Shown: positions 1-9,850, counted from the stretch's first letter. The stretch: DNA of 64,000 nt from Methanoculleus formosensis (GCF_025384765.1 NZ_VHLL01000001.1:558001-622000); one strand, 5' to 3'. Translations and numbers: made by a program. Notes: generated by a model from the letters alone, not told the origin.

Positions 1-1
1 G

Positions 2-1237
2 GTGGTCTTCGACGACGCCGATGCCCAGCTCATCTTCACGACCGTCGAGGAGGAGGTCGCATCCGGGCTCGAGAACCTCGGCCTCTCCCGGGAGGAGATG
101 GAGCAGAGGCTCCGGGAGGTGATGGAGGCGACCGGGATCGCCGACCTCGCGGAGCGTGCCCCGCACACCCTCTCCGGGGGGCAGAAGCAGCGGGTCGCCC
201 TCGCTGCGACCATCGCGCTCGGCACGAAGGTCCTGATCCTCGACGAACCCACCGCCGAACTTGACGCGGAAGCGACCGCGGCGGTATCCACCCTTCTCCG
301 GCGGCTCTCCGGCGAGGGCACCGCCGTGCTCATCGTCGAGCAGAAGATCGGCGACCTTGCCGCCATTGCAGATAGGATGGTCGTCGTCGAAGACGGAGCG
401 ATCGCAGAGGTCGGGACTCCCGTGGATATGATGCAGGAGCACCCGACGGTCGGCAGCGTCCGGCTTCCCGCACCGGCGACAACCCCGCGAGGCGGAGCGC
501 CCTCCGTCATATCCGTCCGGGGGCTTGTCCACCACTATGACGGGGTCGAGGCCATCAGGGGCCTCGATATCGAGATCGCTCCCGGAGAGATCGTAGCCGT
601 CGCCGGGGATAACGGGTCCGGGAAGACGACACTCGTCAAACACTTCAACGGGCTGCTCCGTCCGACCGAAGGCAGCGTCACCGTCGACGGGCTCGACGCC
701 GGAAGCGTCCCGATAGCAGAACTCGCGCGTCACGTGGGCCTCGTCTTCCAGAACCCGGACACCATGCTCTTTGCCGAGACCGTGGAGGAGGAGGTGGCGT
801 TTGGTCTACGAAACATCAACCCCGGTGCTTCGGGGGAGCCGATAGACGCGGCCCTCCGCGAGGTGGGCCTTCTCCACCGCAAGACGGCCTACCCGCGCTC
901 GCTCTCGCGGGGCGAACGGCAGCGCCTGGCCATCGCCTGCGTCATCGCCATGAGACCGAAGGTCATCGTGCTCGATGAGCCCACGACCGGGCTTGATGCC
1001 CGCGAGTCGGGAAGAATCATGGAGATTCTCGCCCGCCTGCGTCAGGAGGGTCACACGGTCGTCATGGTGACGCACGATATGCATCTCCTGCAGGAGTCTG
1101 CGGATCGCGTCGTCAGGATGGAACAGGGAAAAGTCGTCCGCGACAGCGAAACATTTGAGGAGGAACCATGTCCGAGATTATGCAGTATGTCATCCGGGAG
1201 AGCGCCTTTCACCGCCTCCACCCGCTCACCAAACTGA
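2..1237 (+). CDS. ECF-type ABC transporter ATPase, two ATPase domains fused (5' truncated by window edge)
   Basis: Energy-coupling ATPase of an ECF (energy-coupling factor) transporter. The gene enters from the left edge. The first ATPase domain lacks its Walker A here and begins at the Q-loop region (VFDDADAQLIF), then shows LSGGQKQRVALAA and the Walker B ILDEPTAELD. A complete second domain follows, with Walker A GDNGSGKTT, Q-loop VFQNPDTM, signature LSRGERQRLAIA (S-R-G instead of SGG) and Walker B VLDEPTTGLD. The two domains in one chain would replace the usual EcfA1/EcfA2 pair. The reading frame runs about 70 bp into the next gene, so the last 25 or so residues may be poorly conserved. 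The substrate component is not in the window, so the substrate is unknown. Confidence 0.85.
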   Translation: MVFDDADAQLIFTTVEEEVASGLENLGLSREEMEQRLREVMEATGIADLAERAPHTLSGGQKQRVALAATIALGTKVLILDEPTAELDAEATAAVSTLLRRLSGEGTAVLIVEQKIGDLAAIADRMVVVEDGAIAEVGTPVDMMQEHPTVGSVRLPAPATTPRGGAPSVISVRGLVHHYDGVEAIRGLDIEIAPGEIVAVAGDNGSGKTTLVKHFNGLLRPTEGSVTVDGLDAGSVPIAELARHVGLVFQNPDTMLFAETVEEEVAFGLRNINPGASGEPIDAALREVGLLHRKTAYPRSLSRGERQRLAIACVIAMRPKVIVLDEPTTGLDARESGRIMEILARLRQEGHTVVMVTHDMHLLQESADRVVRMEQGKVVRDSETFEEEPCPRLCSMSSGRAPFTASTRSPN

Positions 1238-1953
1238 TCTTCGTGGTCGTCGTCGTCGCCCTCGCGGTGCTGACGAGCGATATCGTCATGCTCGCACTCC
1301 TTGCCGGAGCGGTCATGGCGGTGGCGATAGCGAGCGGGCTCGGCCGCGACCTCCTCCGGCAGGTGCCCCTCCTCCTCTCGCTCGCGGTGAGTCTGCTTGC
1401 CCTCACCATCCTCACCATCAGGAGCGGGGAGATCGTCGGTTACCTGGTTCCGCAGTCGGTCCCGGTCATAGGCGGGGCGTTTCCCGTCACGGTAGGGGCG
1501 ATCGACCTTGCGCTCGCGATGTCGCTCCGGTTCGCCGCGATGCTCTTTGCGTTCCAGCTCCTGGTCATATCGACCCAGCCGCGCGACCTCGTCCACCTCA
1601 TGGACCGTCTCAGGGTGCCGGTCGACTACACCCTCATGCTCCTGATCGCGCTCCGGTTCATCCCGAGCCTGCAGCTCGAGGGGAAGCGGATCCACGAGGC
1701 GCAGCTCGCCCGCGCATACAACCCGGGCAGCGGCATATCCGGAAAGGTGCGGGGGCTCTTTCCCATCATCATCCCGCTGGTCTCGAACTCGCTCGGGAAA
1801 GCCACCGTCCTCGGGCTGACCATCGATCTCCGCGGATACCGCTCCGGGACGCGGACGCCGATGCGCGACCTTGCTCCCGGCAGGGCCGACGTCGCCGGGG
1901 TCTGCTGCATGGGCGTTCTGGTCGCAGGATATTTGGCCGTGCTGCTCGTATGA
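1168..1953 (+). CDS. ECF transporter T component (EcfT/CbiQ family permease)
   Basis: 261-aa membrane protein that couples the ATPase to a substrate-binding S subunit. It has several hydrophobic helices in the N-terminal half (FVVVVVALAVLTSDIVMLAL and later ones). Two Ala/Leu-Arg motifs of the coupling region are visible as LARAYNPG and DLRGYRSG, which correspond to the Ala-Arg-Gly motifs that contact the ATPases in this family. The start is set by an SD (gaggagg) just upstream of ATG 1168, inside the end of the ATPase gene. The overlap implies translational coupling with that ATPase. Confidence 0.85.
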   Translation: MSEIMQYVIRESAFHRLHPLTKLIFVVVVVALAVLTSDIVMLALLAGAVMAVAIASGLGRDLLRQVPLLLSLAVSLLALTILTIRSGEIVGYLVPQSVPVIGGAFPVTVGAIDLALAMSLRFAAMLFAFQLLVISTQPRDLVHLMDRLRVPVDYTLMLLIALRFIPSLQLEGKRIHEAQLARAYNPGSGISGKVRGLFPIIIPLVSNSLGKATVLGLTIDLRGYRSGTRTPMRDLAPGRADVAGVCCMGVLVAGYLAVLLV

Positions 1954-1959
1954 TCGGGT

Positions 1960-2358
1960 ATGCATAGCGGTGCCTCCCCGAAGGCGTTCGAGTTCTACAT
2001 CGGCGGGAGCGTCGGGCCGTCCCTCTACGTCAGGCTCGTGGACGGCCGACTCCTCTACGAGTGGGCGAGTGGGGGCGGCTACTCCGGCGTGGTGATGGAG
2101 GCGTCGCCCACAGAGGAAGAATGGGCGCGGTTCCGGGAGATCGTCGACCGGCTCGGCGTCCGGGAGTGGGAGCAGGAGTACGTCTCCGCCCACTCCTGCT
2201 GCGACGTCACCTACTGGCACCTGCGGCTGGAGATGGACCGGGAGAACACCGTCGTCCGGGGAGCAAACGCCTACCCGGGTTCAGACGGCCCGGAGGTCTC
2301 GAAGCCGTTTCGCGAGTTCCGCGCGGCGGTGGAGCACCTGATCGGGCGCGCGCCGTGA
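1960..2358 (+). CDS. Hypothetical protein, 132 aa
   Basis: Small soluble acidic protein starting 6 bp after the ecfT stop, so probably co-transcribed with the transporter. It has no signal peptide or membrane segment. A conserved-looking centre contains SAHSCCDVTYWHLRLEMD and several tryptophans. I do not recognise the family. The position next to an ECF transporter gives no firm functional clue. Confidence 0.6.
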   Translation: MHSGASPKAFEFYIGGSVGPSLYVRLVDGRLLYEWASGGGYSGVVMEASPTEEEWARFREIVDRLGVREWEQEYVSAHSCCDVTYWHLRLEMDRENTVVRGANAYPGSDGPEVSKPFREFRAAVEHLIGRAP

Positions 2359-2564
2359 TTGTTCAAGAAATAGGCCTTAGTAAATCCCACCTCTGATCGA
2401 ACCTCTCCCTGAGTTGTCCATACATGGCTCACGCGAAGCCGCGAAGCCGCGAAGCCGCGAAGGCTGTGTGGGTGTTGACGATCTTCCTTCGCGTCCTTCG
2501 CGTGAAGTCACACCACCAGCCTCTATCGGCAACCGGGTATTATCTGGGGGTTGTGTGAAGCATT
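2359..2564. repeat. Intergenic region with short gcgaagcc tandem repeats
   Basis: Between the 132-aa gene and the convergent TIM-barrel gene. Around 2432-2462 the octamer cgcgaagc is tandemly repeated about four times, and around 2490-2508 the near-complement cttcgcgt occurs twice. The two blocks can pair into a long imperfect hairpin. The same vocabulary (cgcgaagc / cttcgcgt) recurs at 15.65-15.75 kb. No gene is supported here; the block may also act as a bidirectional 3' structure. Confidence 0.55.
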
Positions 2565-3317
2565 TCAACAAGGCCGGGAAATGACCCCCCCAAGGTGTTC
2601 GAGGCTTCGTTCGTAGTCTTGGAAAGAGTTCGGCTCGACGACCTTCGTGACGCCCGGCGGGAGGGCCGCCATCACGCGGTGAAAATCGATGTTGCCGTCG
2701 CCGCAGGCCAGGTGGTCGTCGCGGCTTTTACAGTTGTCGTGCAGGTGAACGTGGATTGCTTCTCCCCATTCAAGGAAGGACGCCAGGTTGCCATTTACGT
2801 GGGCATGCCCCACGTCGAGGGCGAAGCCGAGGTTCCGGTCGACAAGGCGGTCGAGGAACTCCGGCGATCTGAAGAAGCAGATCTCCCACGCCCCCATGTT
2901 CTCGACGGCGAACCGGACATTCACTTCCTCCTGGACTGCGGCGAGGTCGTCGAGCGAGCGGTCGAGAGCGGTCTGTGCGGGCTGCCGCATCTCTTCTCCC
3001 CAGACGTGCCCCGGGTGGACGATCAGCCGTTCAGCGCCGATCCGGTCGCAGACCCCTGCGAGATCCGTAAGAACCCTGACAGCCGCTCTCCGGAGGTGCT
3101 CGTTCTCGGATGCGATGTTGATATCGGCGACCGGTGCATGGACGGTGTAGCGGAGATCGAACGAACGGCAGACCTCCTCGAACCGGAAGAGGGAGTGGGG
3201 ACCGTCGGAGAGGATCTCCGCACGGCCCGTGCGGCCGGAGATGAGACCGAGCGCCTCCTCAAGCGTCCGGTCCATCAGGCAGCAGGTGGAGCAGCCGATA
3301 GTATTTTTTGCAGGCAT
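2565..3317 (-). CDS. Sugar phosphate isomerase/epimerase-like TIM-barrel protein (xylose isomerase-like)
   Basis: 250-aa soluble TIM barrel of the AP-endonuclease-2/xylose-isomerase superfamily. Metal-ligand-type positions are visible on successive strands: LIVHPGH, FAVENMGAW, LGFALDVGHAH, IHVHLHDN and KVVEPNSF. I chose the ATG at 3317 (MPAKNTIGCS) because an upstream in-frame start would overlap the preceding gene. It is the last gene of a minus-strand series of surface-protein genes and starts about 9 bp after the preceding stop. The actual substrate is not evident; family members act on sugars, hydroxypyruvate or inosose. Confidence 0.75.
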   Translation of the reverse strand: MPAKNTIGCSTCCLMDRTLEEALGLISGRTGRAEILSDGPHSLFRFEEVCRSFDLRYTVHAPVADINIASENEHLRRAAVRVLTDLAGVCDRIGAERLIVHPGHVWGEEMRQPAQTALDRSLDDLAAVQEEVNVRFAVENMGAWEICFFRSPEFLDRLVDRNLGFALDVGHAHVNGNLASFLEWGEAIHVHLHDNCKSRDDHLACGDGNIDFHRVMAALPPGVTKVVEPNSFQDYERSLEHLGGVISRPC

Positions 3318-3325
3318 GTGCTCAA

Positions 3326-4450
3326 CTACTGTTTCTGTCTGCGCCACCACGCCAGCGCGGCAACGCATGCACTCACGGTAACCGGCGTTGCCGGGGAGAG
3401 TGCCGTACCCCGCTGCGGAGTTGTTTGCTCCTGAGTGGAGGCAGTGGATAGTCGCGGTGGTTCGGCGGTGACAGGGGTGTCCGGCGAGGGGTTGTCGGGC
3501 GTGTCGGCAGGGGTGGTTTCTGGTTGCACCCTGAGTGCCGATACGGTCCCGTCTATCGCACCGGCCAGGAGATGCGTGGTATCGGCTGGAGTGGAAACCG
3601 ATCTAATACGCTCCTCCTCTCCCGGCGTATACACCCCCACGATCTCTCCGGCCCGGTTGAGCATGGAGATACCCCCGTCTGCCAGCACAAGTGTCGATCC
3701 GTCTCCAGACATCGATACGCCCGTGATCGCCCCGGCCATCGAAGACTTCCAGAGAAGCCGCCCGTTTCGATTCAGGAGATATACCGCTCGCTGGGATGAT
3801 GCTGCAGCAATCGTCGAACCATCGTGGGAGATAGCCACCCGAACGCCGTTGCTGCCCGTCTTATAGTTCCAGAGAAGCCGCCCTTCTGTACCGAGGAAGT
3901 ATATGTTCCCTGAATCGGCACCGGCAACGATGTTGGTTCCGTCTGAATCGATCGATACGCTCCTGATCGGCTCTCCCGCATCAAACGACCCGGAGACGTT
4001 GGCGGTCGCCTGTCCGTCATCCAGGGAGAAGACCAAAAGACCGGTATCTGCCCCGGTACAGATCGTACGCCCGTCTGCTGCGATAGCCAGATCCTGTATC
4101 CGGGATTCCGGCCTGTACCGCCAGATCACATCGCCTTTCCGGTCGAACAGCAGGAGATGGTCTCCTCCTGCCGCGATGCGTTCTCCATCGGAGGATACAG
4201 CCACGCTCCTGCCACCGGATACCGGGTAACTCCAGAGCACTGTGCCGTTCTGGTCATAGAAGTAGATCATCCTTTCTGTGGTGACGGCACCATACAGGCC
4301 GTCTGGCGAGAGTGCCACCGCCGCAATCCGATCACCGACTCCTGACCGCCAGATCAGATCGCCGGAGAGCACCTGCCCCGGGGCCGGGCATATAAGGCTG
4401 CTGACCGCAATAACTGCGAAGAGCATGGATAAGATGAGGTTTCGCCGCAT
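3326..4450 (-). CDS. Secreted beta-propeller (PQQ/WD40-like) surface protein
   Basis: 374 aa. The N-terminal signal peptide (MRRNLILSMLFAVIAVSSL) is followed by about seven repeats of the form 'V.LSPDG..GAV.....IYF.D.NG.VLW.Y', typical of PQQ-like or WD40-like propellers. A Pro/Thr-rich stalk precedes a short hydrophobic C-terminus ending in basic residues (WWRRQKQ), consistent with cell-surface anchoring. It starts 16 bp after the stop of the toroid-BtuF fusion gene, so it belongs to the same operon. It could be a scaffold or sensor at the surface; no catalytic motif is visible. Confidence 0.75.
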   Translation of the reverse strand: MRRNLILSMLFAVIAVSSLICPAPGQVLSGDLIWRSGVGDRIAAVALSPDGLYGAVTTERMIYFYDQNGTVLWSYPVSGGRSVAVSSDGERIAAGGDHLLLFDRKGDVIWRYRPESRIQDLAIAADGRTICTGADTGLLVFSLDDGQATANVSGSFDAGEPIRSVSIDSDGTNIVAGADSGNIYFLGTEGRLLWNYKTGSNGVRVAISHDGSTIAAASSQRAVYLLNRNGRLLWKSSMAGAITGVSMSGDGSTLVLADGGISMLNRAGEIVGVYTPGEEERIRSVSTPADTTHLLAGAIDGTVSALRVQPETTPADTPDNPSPDTPVTAEPPRLSTASTQEQTTPQRGTALSPATPVTVSACVAALAWWRRQKQ

Positions 4451-4466
4451 TCCGCATCAGTCTTTC

Positions 4467-6440
4467 TTATCTCTTCAGCCGGATCAGGAGGACGGCGAGG
4501 AACGCAAATGCAAGCGAAATCACGCCGAAACCTGGTGATTGGGCTACAGGAATCTCTTGTTTGGTCTTCGTATCAAAGAGGTCCGGGTGGATGTCGGCAG
4601 CAACCTCTTCGAGGGCGTCGACCAGGCGCGGCCCGCCCCGGTCGATGATATCGGACTCAATGATGTAAACACGGTTATGCTGGATCGCTTTCATGGTTTT
4701 GAGACGCGGTTCGTTCATGAAATAGCGGTAGATGAGGTCGACACCCTCGTTGCCCATGCCGGTTCCGGAGTTGACGATGATCACCTCCGGGTTGGTGGTG
4801 ATGAACCGTTCCAGAGTGACGATCTGCCAGCCCTCCCGATCGGGAAAGGCGTTGGCACCGCCGGCAAGGGTGATCAGTTCGTTCTGGAAGGTGTTGCTCC
4901 CGCTGATCCAGATCGGGTCGTACCAGATGACATGGACGACCGTCGGGGGTTCGGCCACATCCTTCGTTTTTTCCTTCACGGTGTCGATCCGTGCCTCCAT
5001 CGATGCCGCCAGCCGCTCCGCCTCAGTCTCTGTGCCGGTGGCCTTTCCGATGAGCCTGATATCGTGGAGTGTCCCTTCGACCGAGTCCGGGTTCAAGGCG
5101 ATCACGGTCAGACCGAGTTCTCTGAGACGATTGACGACCTCTTCTGTGTTCCCGAAAGCGGCCACCACCAGATCGGGCTGTGCGGCCACCACGCGCTCGA
5201 TATTCACGGTGGAATACCCGCCGACCTTCGGTTTTGCCGTTGCCTCCACCGGATGGTTGCAGTAATCGGTCACGCCAACCACCCGGTCTCCGAGACCGAG
5301 GGCGAAGAGGATCTCGGTGTTGGCCGGGGCGAGGGAGACGATGCGCACCGGCAGCGTCTCGAGCCTGACCTTCTCGCCGTAGTCATCGGTGATGGTGATG
5401 GGCTGCCATTCTACAGGACCAGTTGTGGATACGGCTGTCTGCGGCACCGCCGTCGTCTCAGGGGCTGCTGTCGCAGATCGTTCCGGTGCCGAGATATCGG
5501 GTGTCGCCTGCCCGGGCAGGATCGGATAGGGCTTGCCGAGCAGAGCCGGGATCGCCCGCGCTGTCATACCGCAGGGGTTGTCGGCGGTGTACGTCGTCCA
5601 GAAAAACGAGCCGTCGGGCTGCTGGAGGTCTGCAAGCGTTGAGACCAGATCGTTGCCGTTCTTCGACCATGTTGCAGGGTCTTCCCCGGCCGCGGTGATC
5701 GCCTGGATCGCCCATGCCGCCGAGGCGGCGTTCGAGGATGAGGACCCACCATAGTTGAAACCGCCGTCATCCATCTGGTGCACCCTGAGGTAATCGATCG
5801 CCTGTGTGACGGCGGGTGTGTCTGCCGGTTCGCCTGCGGCGACGAGGGCCATCATCGCGGCGGCAGTGTCGTCGGAATCGCTTTCGGCGCCCGGCATCCA
5901 GCCGTAGCCGCCGTCTTCATTCTGTTGCTTCTTCAGCCAGGCGACAGGGAGCGAGACGTCTTCACCGGCTGAGGCGAGTCCGAAGATCGCCCAGTAGGTG
6001 GTGTAGGTGAAGTCGCCGAACTGGCCGTTGGCTTTCATGCGTGCCTTGAGTTCGGCGATGTAGTCGTGGTTGTTAAAGGCGCGCGGGTTCTCGCCTGCCG
6101 CCGTGATGAGGGTGACCATCTTCCCGAGTTCGGCTGTACCTTCGGGGTTTGAGGCGTCCGGGGCTGATCTCCAGTAGTCGATCGCCGATGTGCCGTTCAC
6201 CCTCCAGTTGTGTGGGTCCTCTCCGGCGGCGACGATCGCCATCACCGCAAACCATGAAGTGCCGGGATTTGTGCTCCTCCCGGCCTCGGCAAACCCACCG
6301 TCGTCGTGCTGACAGGACCTGATGTAGTCAAGCCCGCTCTGCACGGCAGGGTCGTCCGTTCCATAGGGGTAGGCCGCCGCCGCGCTACAGGTGGCGATGC
6401 TGAGCAGGAGGATGAGCAGGATGCTACCGATCCGCTTCAT
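4467..6440 (-). CDS. Alpha/alpha-toroid (prenyltransferase/squalene-oxidase-like) domain fused to a BtuF-like binding protein, PGF-CTERM anchored
   Basis: 657 aa. A signal peptide is followed by a toroid domain (about residues 25-305) with five or so repeats carrying QHDDGGFAE, QNEDGGYGW, QMDDGGFNYGG and QQPDGSFFW. A Thr/Pro linker follows, then a helical-backbone substrate-binding domain (about 345-620: RIVSLAPANTEILFALGL, KVGGYSTVNIERV, GGANAFPD). The C-terminus is PGF-CTERM-like (SPGFGVISLAFAFLAVLL plus basic tail). The binding domain is clearly paralogous to the BtuF at 10138-11187. I chose ATG 6440: it overlaps the upstream stop as ATGA and has ggaggagag just upstream. The toroid fold is that of the alpha domain of intrinsic factor and transcobalamin, so corrinoid binding is inferred. 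Confidence 0.8.
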   Translation of the reverse strand: MKRIGSILLILLLSIATCSAAAAYPYGTDDPAVQSGLDYIRSCQHDDGGFAEAGRSTNPGTSWFAVMAIVAAGEDPHNWRVNGTSAIDYWRSAPDASNPEGTAELGKMVTLITAAGENPRAFNNHDYIAELKARMKANGQFGDFTYTTYWAIFGLASAGEDVSLPVAWLKKQQNEDGGYGWMPGAESDSDDTAAAMMALVAAGEPADTPAVTQAIDYLRVHQMDDGGFNYGGSSSSNAASAAWAIQAITAAGEDPATWSKNGNDLVSTLADLQQPDGSFFWTTYTADNPCGMTARAIPALLGKPYPILPGQATPDISAPERSATAAPETTAVPQTAVSTTGPVEWQPITITDDYGEKVRLETLPVRIVSLAPANTEILFALGLGDRVVGVTDYCNHPVEATAKPKVGGYSTVNIERVVAAQPDLVVAAFGNTEEVVNRLRELGLTVIALNPDSVEGTLHDIRLIGKATGTETEAERLAASMEARIDTVKEKTKDVAEPPTVVHVIWYDPIWISGSNTFQNELITLAGGANAFPDREGWQIVTLERFITTNPEVIIVNSGTGMGNEGVDLIYRYFMNEPRLKTMKAIQHNRVYIIESDIIDRGGPRLVDALEEVAADIHPDLFDTKTKQEIPVAQSPGFGVISLAFAFLAVLLIRLKR

Positions 6441-9400
6441 CGCTCTCTCCTCCACCTGATGATGAGGTATGCTGCTCCGATGAGCAGGGCCGCGCCCACG
6501 CCGACGGCGATGAATGGTGATGAGAGTGACGGCGGTGCGCCTGCAAGTGTTCCTGCTGCGGCGGGTGTGCCGGAGACCGGAGTGGTAGCGGTGACCGCCG
6601 GGGTCTCCTGCACCTCGGGTGCCGCCCTGACCGCAAGCAGCCCAAAGGTCGAGAGGCCACCGGGCGAGGTCGCCTCAAAGATCAAGTTTCCGTTTGTGTC
6701 GGTCCCGGCAAGATGGGTCTCCAGGATCTCGTGTGTGCCGTCCTCTGCAGACCGGACGATCCTGACGGCATCCGCGCCGCCGTGCTCTTCCACCCACTCC
6801 GGGCTTACGCTCATTCGGATCACCGCTCCGGCGATATCTTCACCGTTCTCCAGGTTGGTCCGCGTAACGGTCATGGTGTAGGCAAGAGCAGTGATCTCAT
6901 CGCCGGTCTCTGCCGCGGCAAGGGTGAAAGCGTTTCCTGCTGCTGCGTCCGGGGTGGCGTTGAAGGCGATATCGAGCCTGCCGTCAGCCGCCGGGATACC
7001 GGTGAGGTTCAGGTCCAGCGACGCGGCTACGACCCCTACGCCCTCGATCTCACGTGAGATCGGGGTGATCGCTGCGGTGACGCTCTCGATGAGGCCACTC
7101 GCCGTGCCATCTTTCTCATCGATGTTCTTTGCGGCGATGGTCAGCACGATGCCGCTCTGGTTGATCGTGAGGGTATTTCCTGATACGGTGACCTCCTCTC
7201 CTGCTGAGGCCGGACCGGTGTTGATCGAGAATGTCTGGCCCCACTCCCCGATCTCGATAGTCGCTCCGGCCGGTAGTCCGAAGATGAATGATGCAGAACC
7301 ATCTTCGCCGCTGTTTGGCTGCTCTCCGGTTGTGGAAGAGGGCACTGAACCGGAACCTCCTCCGCCTGAAGAACCTGAGTCGGAACCGCCGGAAGATGCC
7401 GGGATCACAACCTTGATGGAGACGACGTCCGGTGATGTCGCCGGGGTCGAACTCATACTCTCGCTCCAGAAGAAGACGACTTCATCGCCGCTTGTGACCG
7501 TATATGCGTTTGCACCGACGGCGGGGCTTCCGCCGTTCACCTGGTACATCCAGCCTCTCATCCCCTCGCTCGCTCTGCCCCGGATGGAGTTGAGGAAGAG
7601 CGATCCGTACTCCTGGTAGTAAGAGTCGTCGATGGTATAGGCGATCCCCGTTGCATCGAGGGCCCCCAGTGCGGTCTGCCGGTTGACCGTGTGGGTTTTC
7701 CCGCTGTTCTCTGCGGTGATGTTGAACGTACCCGGTTGGAGGGTGACGGTGATCCGGGAGGGCGGTGAATCGCCCCCACCACCCCCTCCTCCCGGCGTCG
7801 GGGTGGGTGCCGGTGTTGCGGGGATGGATACTGTGATGTTGACCACCGCTCCGGCGGTATCGGGTGTCGATCCCCACGCCCCGTACCAGTAGGTGACGAC
7901 GCCCCCATCGGTGAGCTGGTAATCCGCCGCTCCGACGTCGGCGGTGACGCCGTTGACGCTGTAGATCCAGGAGTCCCAGGAGGTCTCGTTGTAGGCGATA
8001 CCGCCGATGGAGTAGAGGAACGGCCCCCATGTGGTCTCCTGGACGGTGTAATTAAACCCGCCTGCTGTCGCAGCTGCATCGAGTGCACCAAGCGCCGAAG
8101 TCCGGTTGAAGGTGTAAGTCTCACTTGCGTTGTTGAACGGCGTGACAGTGAAGGTCTGACCGTCGGTCAGGCTGACCGCCCCCTCCCACGTGAAATCACG
8201 GACGTTGACGTCGATGATGACGACATACCCGGCCTGATCGATGAGCGGCGCATACGTGTCCGGATCCGAGGGGCAGTAGTAGAAGGCGAGCCGGTCACCG
8301 TCTGCGAGGGTGTTCGCCCCGAGCCCTGCGGGTGCCGCCGCGCCGTTGATGAAGATGCTCCAGAACCGTGCGTTCTCCTGTGTCCAGTCCTCGTTTGCGA
8401 TGCCGGCGATATCTTCGAGCATGAACGACCCGTAGGATGCGTACCAGGCGTCAGAGGCGTTGAAGGTGAAACCGCCGGCCTGCGCCGCAAGCGTGAGAGC
8501 CCCAAGGTCTGTGGTGCGGTTGACCGTGTAGGTGGCGGAGGCGTTGTTTGAGGGGGTGAACGTGAAGGTTTCTTCCGCCAGGATTACGGTCCCGTTCCAG
8601 GAGCCGGGTGCCGGTGTTGGCGTTGGAGTTGGCGTGGATGTTGGCGTGGATGTTGGCGTTGGGGTAGGCGATACCGATCCTTCTCCGAAGGCGTAAAAGC
8701 GGTTGTTCTCGGCGCCGATGTAGAGTACGCCGTCAGATACTGCAGGCGAGGAGGCAAAGAACGCGGCAAACGTGCCGTCACCCGGGGCTTCGATGGTGTA
8801 TGACCAGACCTCTTCGCCTGTTCCGGTGTCCACCGCGTACGCGGTGCCGGTCTCTTCGTTGGTCGCGGCGTAGACGAGGTTGCCGGCAACGATCGGGGAG
8901 ACGTCCACCCGCGCACTCGGGAAATTCCAGAGTGGGGTCCCGGTCCCGGCGTCGTAGGCGTGGAGGCCGTCGGAAGAGCCTGCGATGACGGTTTCACCTG
9001 CAACGGCCGGCGTCGAAGATGCCCCACCGAGGCTCGCATTCCAGACCTCAGCGCCCGTGCTCCCATCGAGGGCGTAGAGACGCTCAGCCGTCGTCACATA
9101 GACCTTCCCATCGCCGATGGCCGGTGTCGACTTCACGGCGGTCGGGAGGGCGACGCTCCACGTGGCGGTGTGGGTGGTGGTATCGATACAGAAAAGGTCG
9201 CTTTCGTTTCCTGCGACGAAAACTTTCCCGTCTGCGGCCGCAGGCGAGGTGAAGTAGCCGACGGCACCGCCGGTGGGAAAAGACCATGACGCGATACCTT
9301 CAGGCGTGAAGGCGTGCAGCACGCCGTCCGAAGCTGAGAGGGCGTAGGCTGTTCCTTCGTAAATGAGGGGCGATGACGAGAGCCCAAAATAGCCGGTGGC

Positions 9401-9850
9401 GTCGATCTGGTCGCTCGCCCAGAACGTCTTCCCTGTCTCTTCATCGATGCAGTAGAGCCGTCCGTCGGTTCCGCCGAGGTAGACCCGACCGTCAGCGACG
9501 GCAACGCCCGAGACCGAACCGACAGAGGTGCCGCCGAGTTCGTTCGTCCAGAGCTCTGTCCCGGTGGCGGCATCATAGCAGACAAGCCCCATCGGGTCAT
9601 TGTCAGTGAAGTCCATATCCGGCCAGGTCGGGACGAAGACCTTTCCGTTATGTACCGCCGGTGATCCGTCGGCATATTCGGCGGTCTCTGCTACCCAGAG
9701 GGTGGCGTTTGTCAGCGGCCCGTCCTGCGGGATGTAGCCCATCCGCTGCGTGTCGTAGTGGAACATCGGATAAGACGCACTCACCACGCTAACAAGCATG
9801 AGAGAGAGCATGATAACTCCAATAATGAGTGGAAACCACTTTAATTTCAT
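6437..9850 (-). CDS. Large surface protein: PQQ beta-propeller, three transcobalamin-like DUF4430 domains, C-terminal anchor
   Basis: 1137 aa. Signal peptide (about 1-25), then PQQ-type propeller repeats (about 30-390: GTELWTNEL, VYVTTAERLYALDG, YAVDTGTGEEVWSY), then a Pro-Thr linker. Three DUF4430-type domains follow at about 418-545, 548-690 and 700-825, each with the 'LGAL..A', 'YGSF.L..I.G', 'W...ING/VNG' and 'GDE/DR..F/Y' pattern (for example WMYQVNGGSPAVGANAY). A Gly/Ser linker, a beta-rich domain (about 855-1085) and a C-terminal membrane helix with WRRER close the protein. DUF4430 corresponds to the C-terminal beta domain of transcobalamin-type proteins. It is translationally coupled (ATGA) to the toroid-BtuF gene. 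The corrinoid role is inferred. Confidence 0.8.
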   Translation of the reverse strand: MKLKWFPLIIGVIMLSLMLVSVVSASYPMFHYDTQRMGYIPQDGPLTNATLWVAETAEYADGSPAVHNGKVFVPTWPDMDFTDNDPMGLVCYDAATGTELWTNELGGTSVGSVSGVAVADGRVYLGGTDGRLYCIDEETGKTFWASDQIDATGYFGLSSSPLIYEGTAYALSASDGVLHAFTPEGIASWSFPTGGAVGYFTSPAAADGKVFVAGNESDLFCIDTTTHTATWSVALPTAVKSTPAIGDGKVYVTTAERLYALDGSTGAEVWNASLGGASSTPAVAGETVIAGSSDGLHAYDAGTGTPLWNFPSARVDVSPIVAGNLVYAATNEETGTAYAVDTGTGEEVWSYTIEAPGDGTFAAFFASSPAVSDGVLYIGAENNRFYAFGEGSVSPTPTPTSTPTSTPTPTPTPAPGSWNGTVILAEETFTFTPSNNASATYTVNRTTDLGALTLAAQAGGFTFNASDAWYASYGSFMLEDIAGIANEDWTQENARFWSIFINGAAAPAGLGANTLADGDRLAFYYCPSDPDTYAPLIDQAGYVVIIDVNVRDFTWEGAVSLTDGQTFTVTPFNNASETYTFNRTSALGALDAAATAGGFNYTVQETTWGPFLYSIGGIAYNETSWDSWIYSVNGVTADVGAADYQLTDGGVVTYWYGAWGSTPDTAGAVVNITVSIPATPAPTPTPGGGGGGGDSPPSRITVTLQPGTFNITAENSGKTHTVNRQTALGALDATGIAYTIDDSYYQEYGSLFLNSIRGRASEGMRGWMYQVNGGSPAVGANAYTVTSGDEVVFFWSESMSSTPATSPDVVSIKVVIPASSGGSDSGSSGGGGSGSVPSSTTGEQPNSGEDGSASFIFGLPAGATIEIGEWGQTFSINTGPASAGEEVTVSGNTLTINQSGIVLTIAAKNIDEKDGTASGLIESVTAAITPISREIEGVGVVAASLDLNLTGIPAADGRLDIAFNATPDAAAGNAFTLAAAETGDEITALAYTMTVTRTNLENGEDIAGAVIRMSVSPEWVEEHGGADAVRIVRSAEDGTHEILETHLAGTDTNGNLIFEATSPGGLSTFGLLAVRAAPEVQETPAVTATTPVSGTPAAAGTLAGAPPSLSSPFIAVGVGAALLIGAAYLIIRWRRER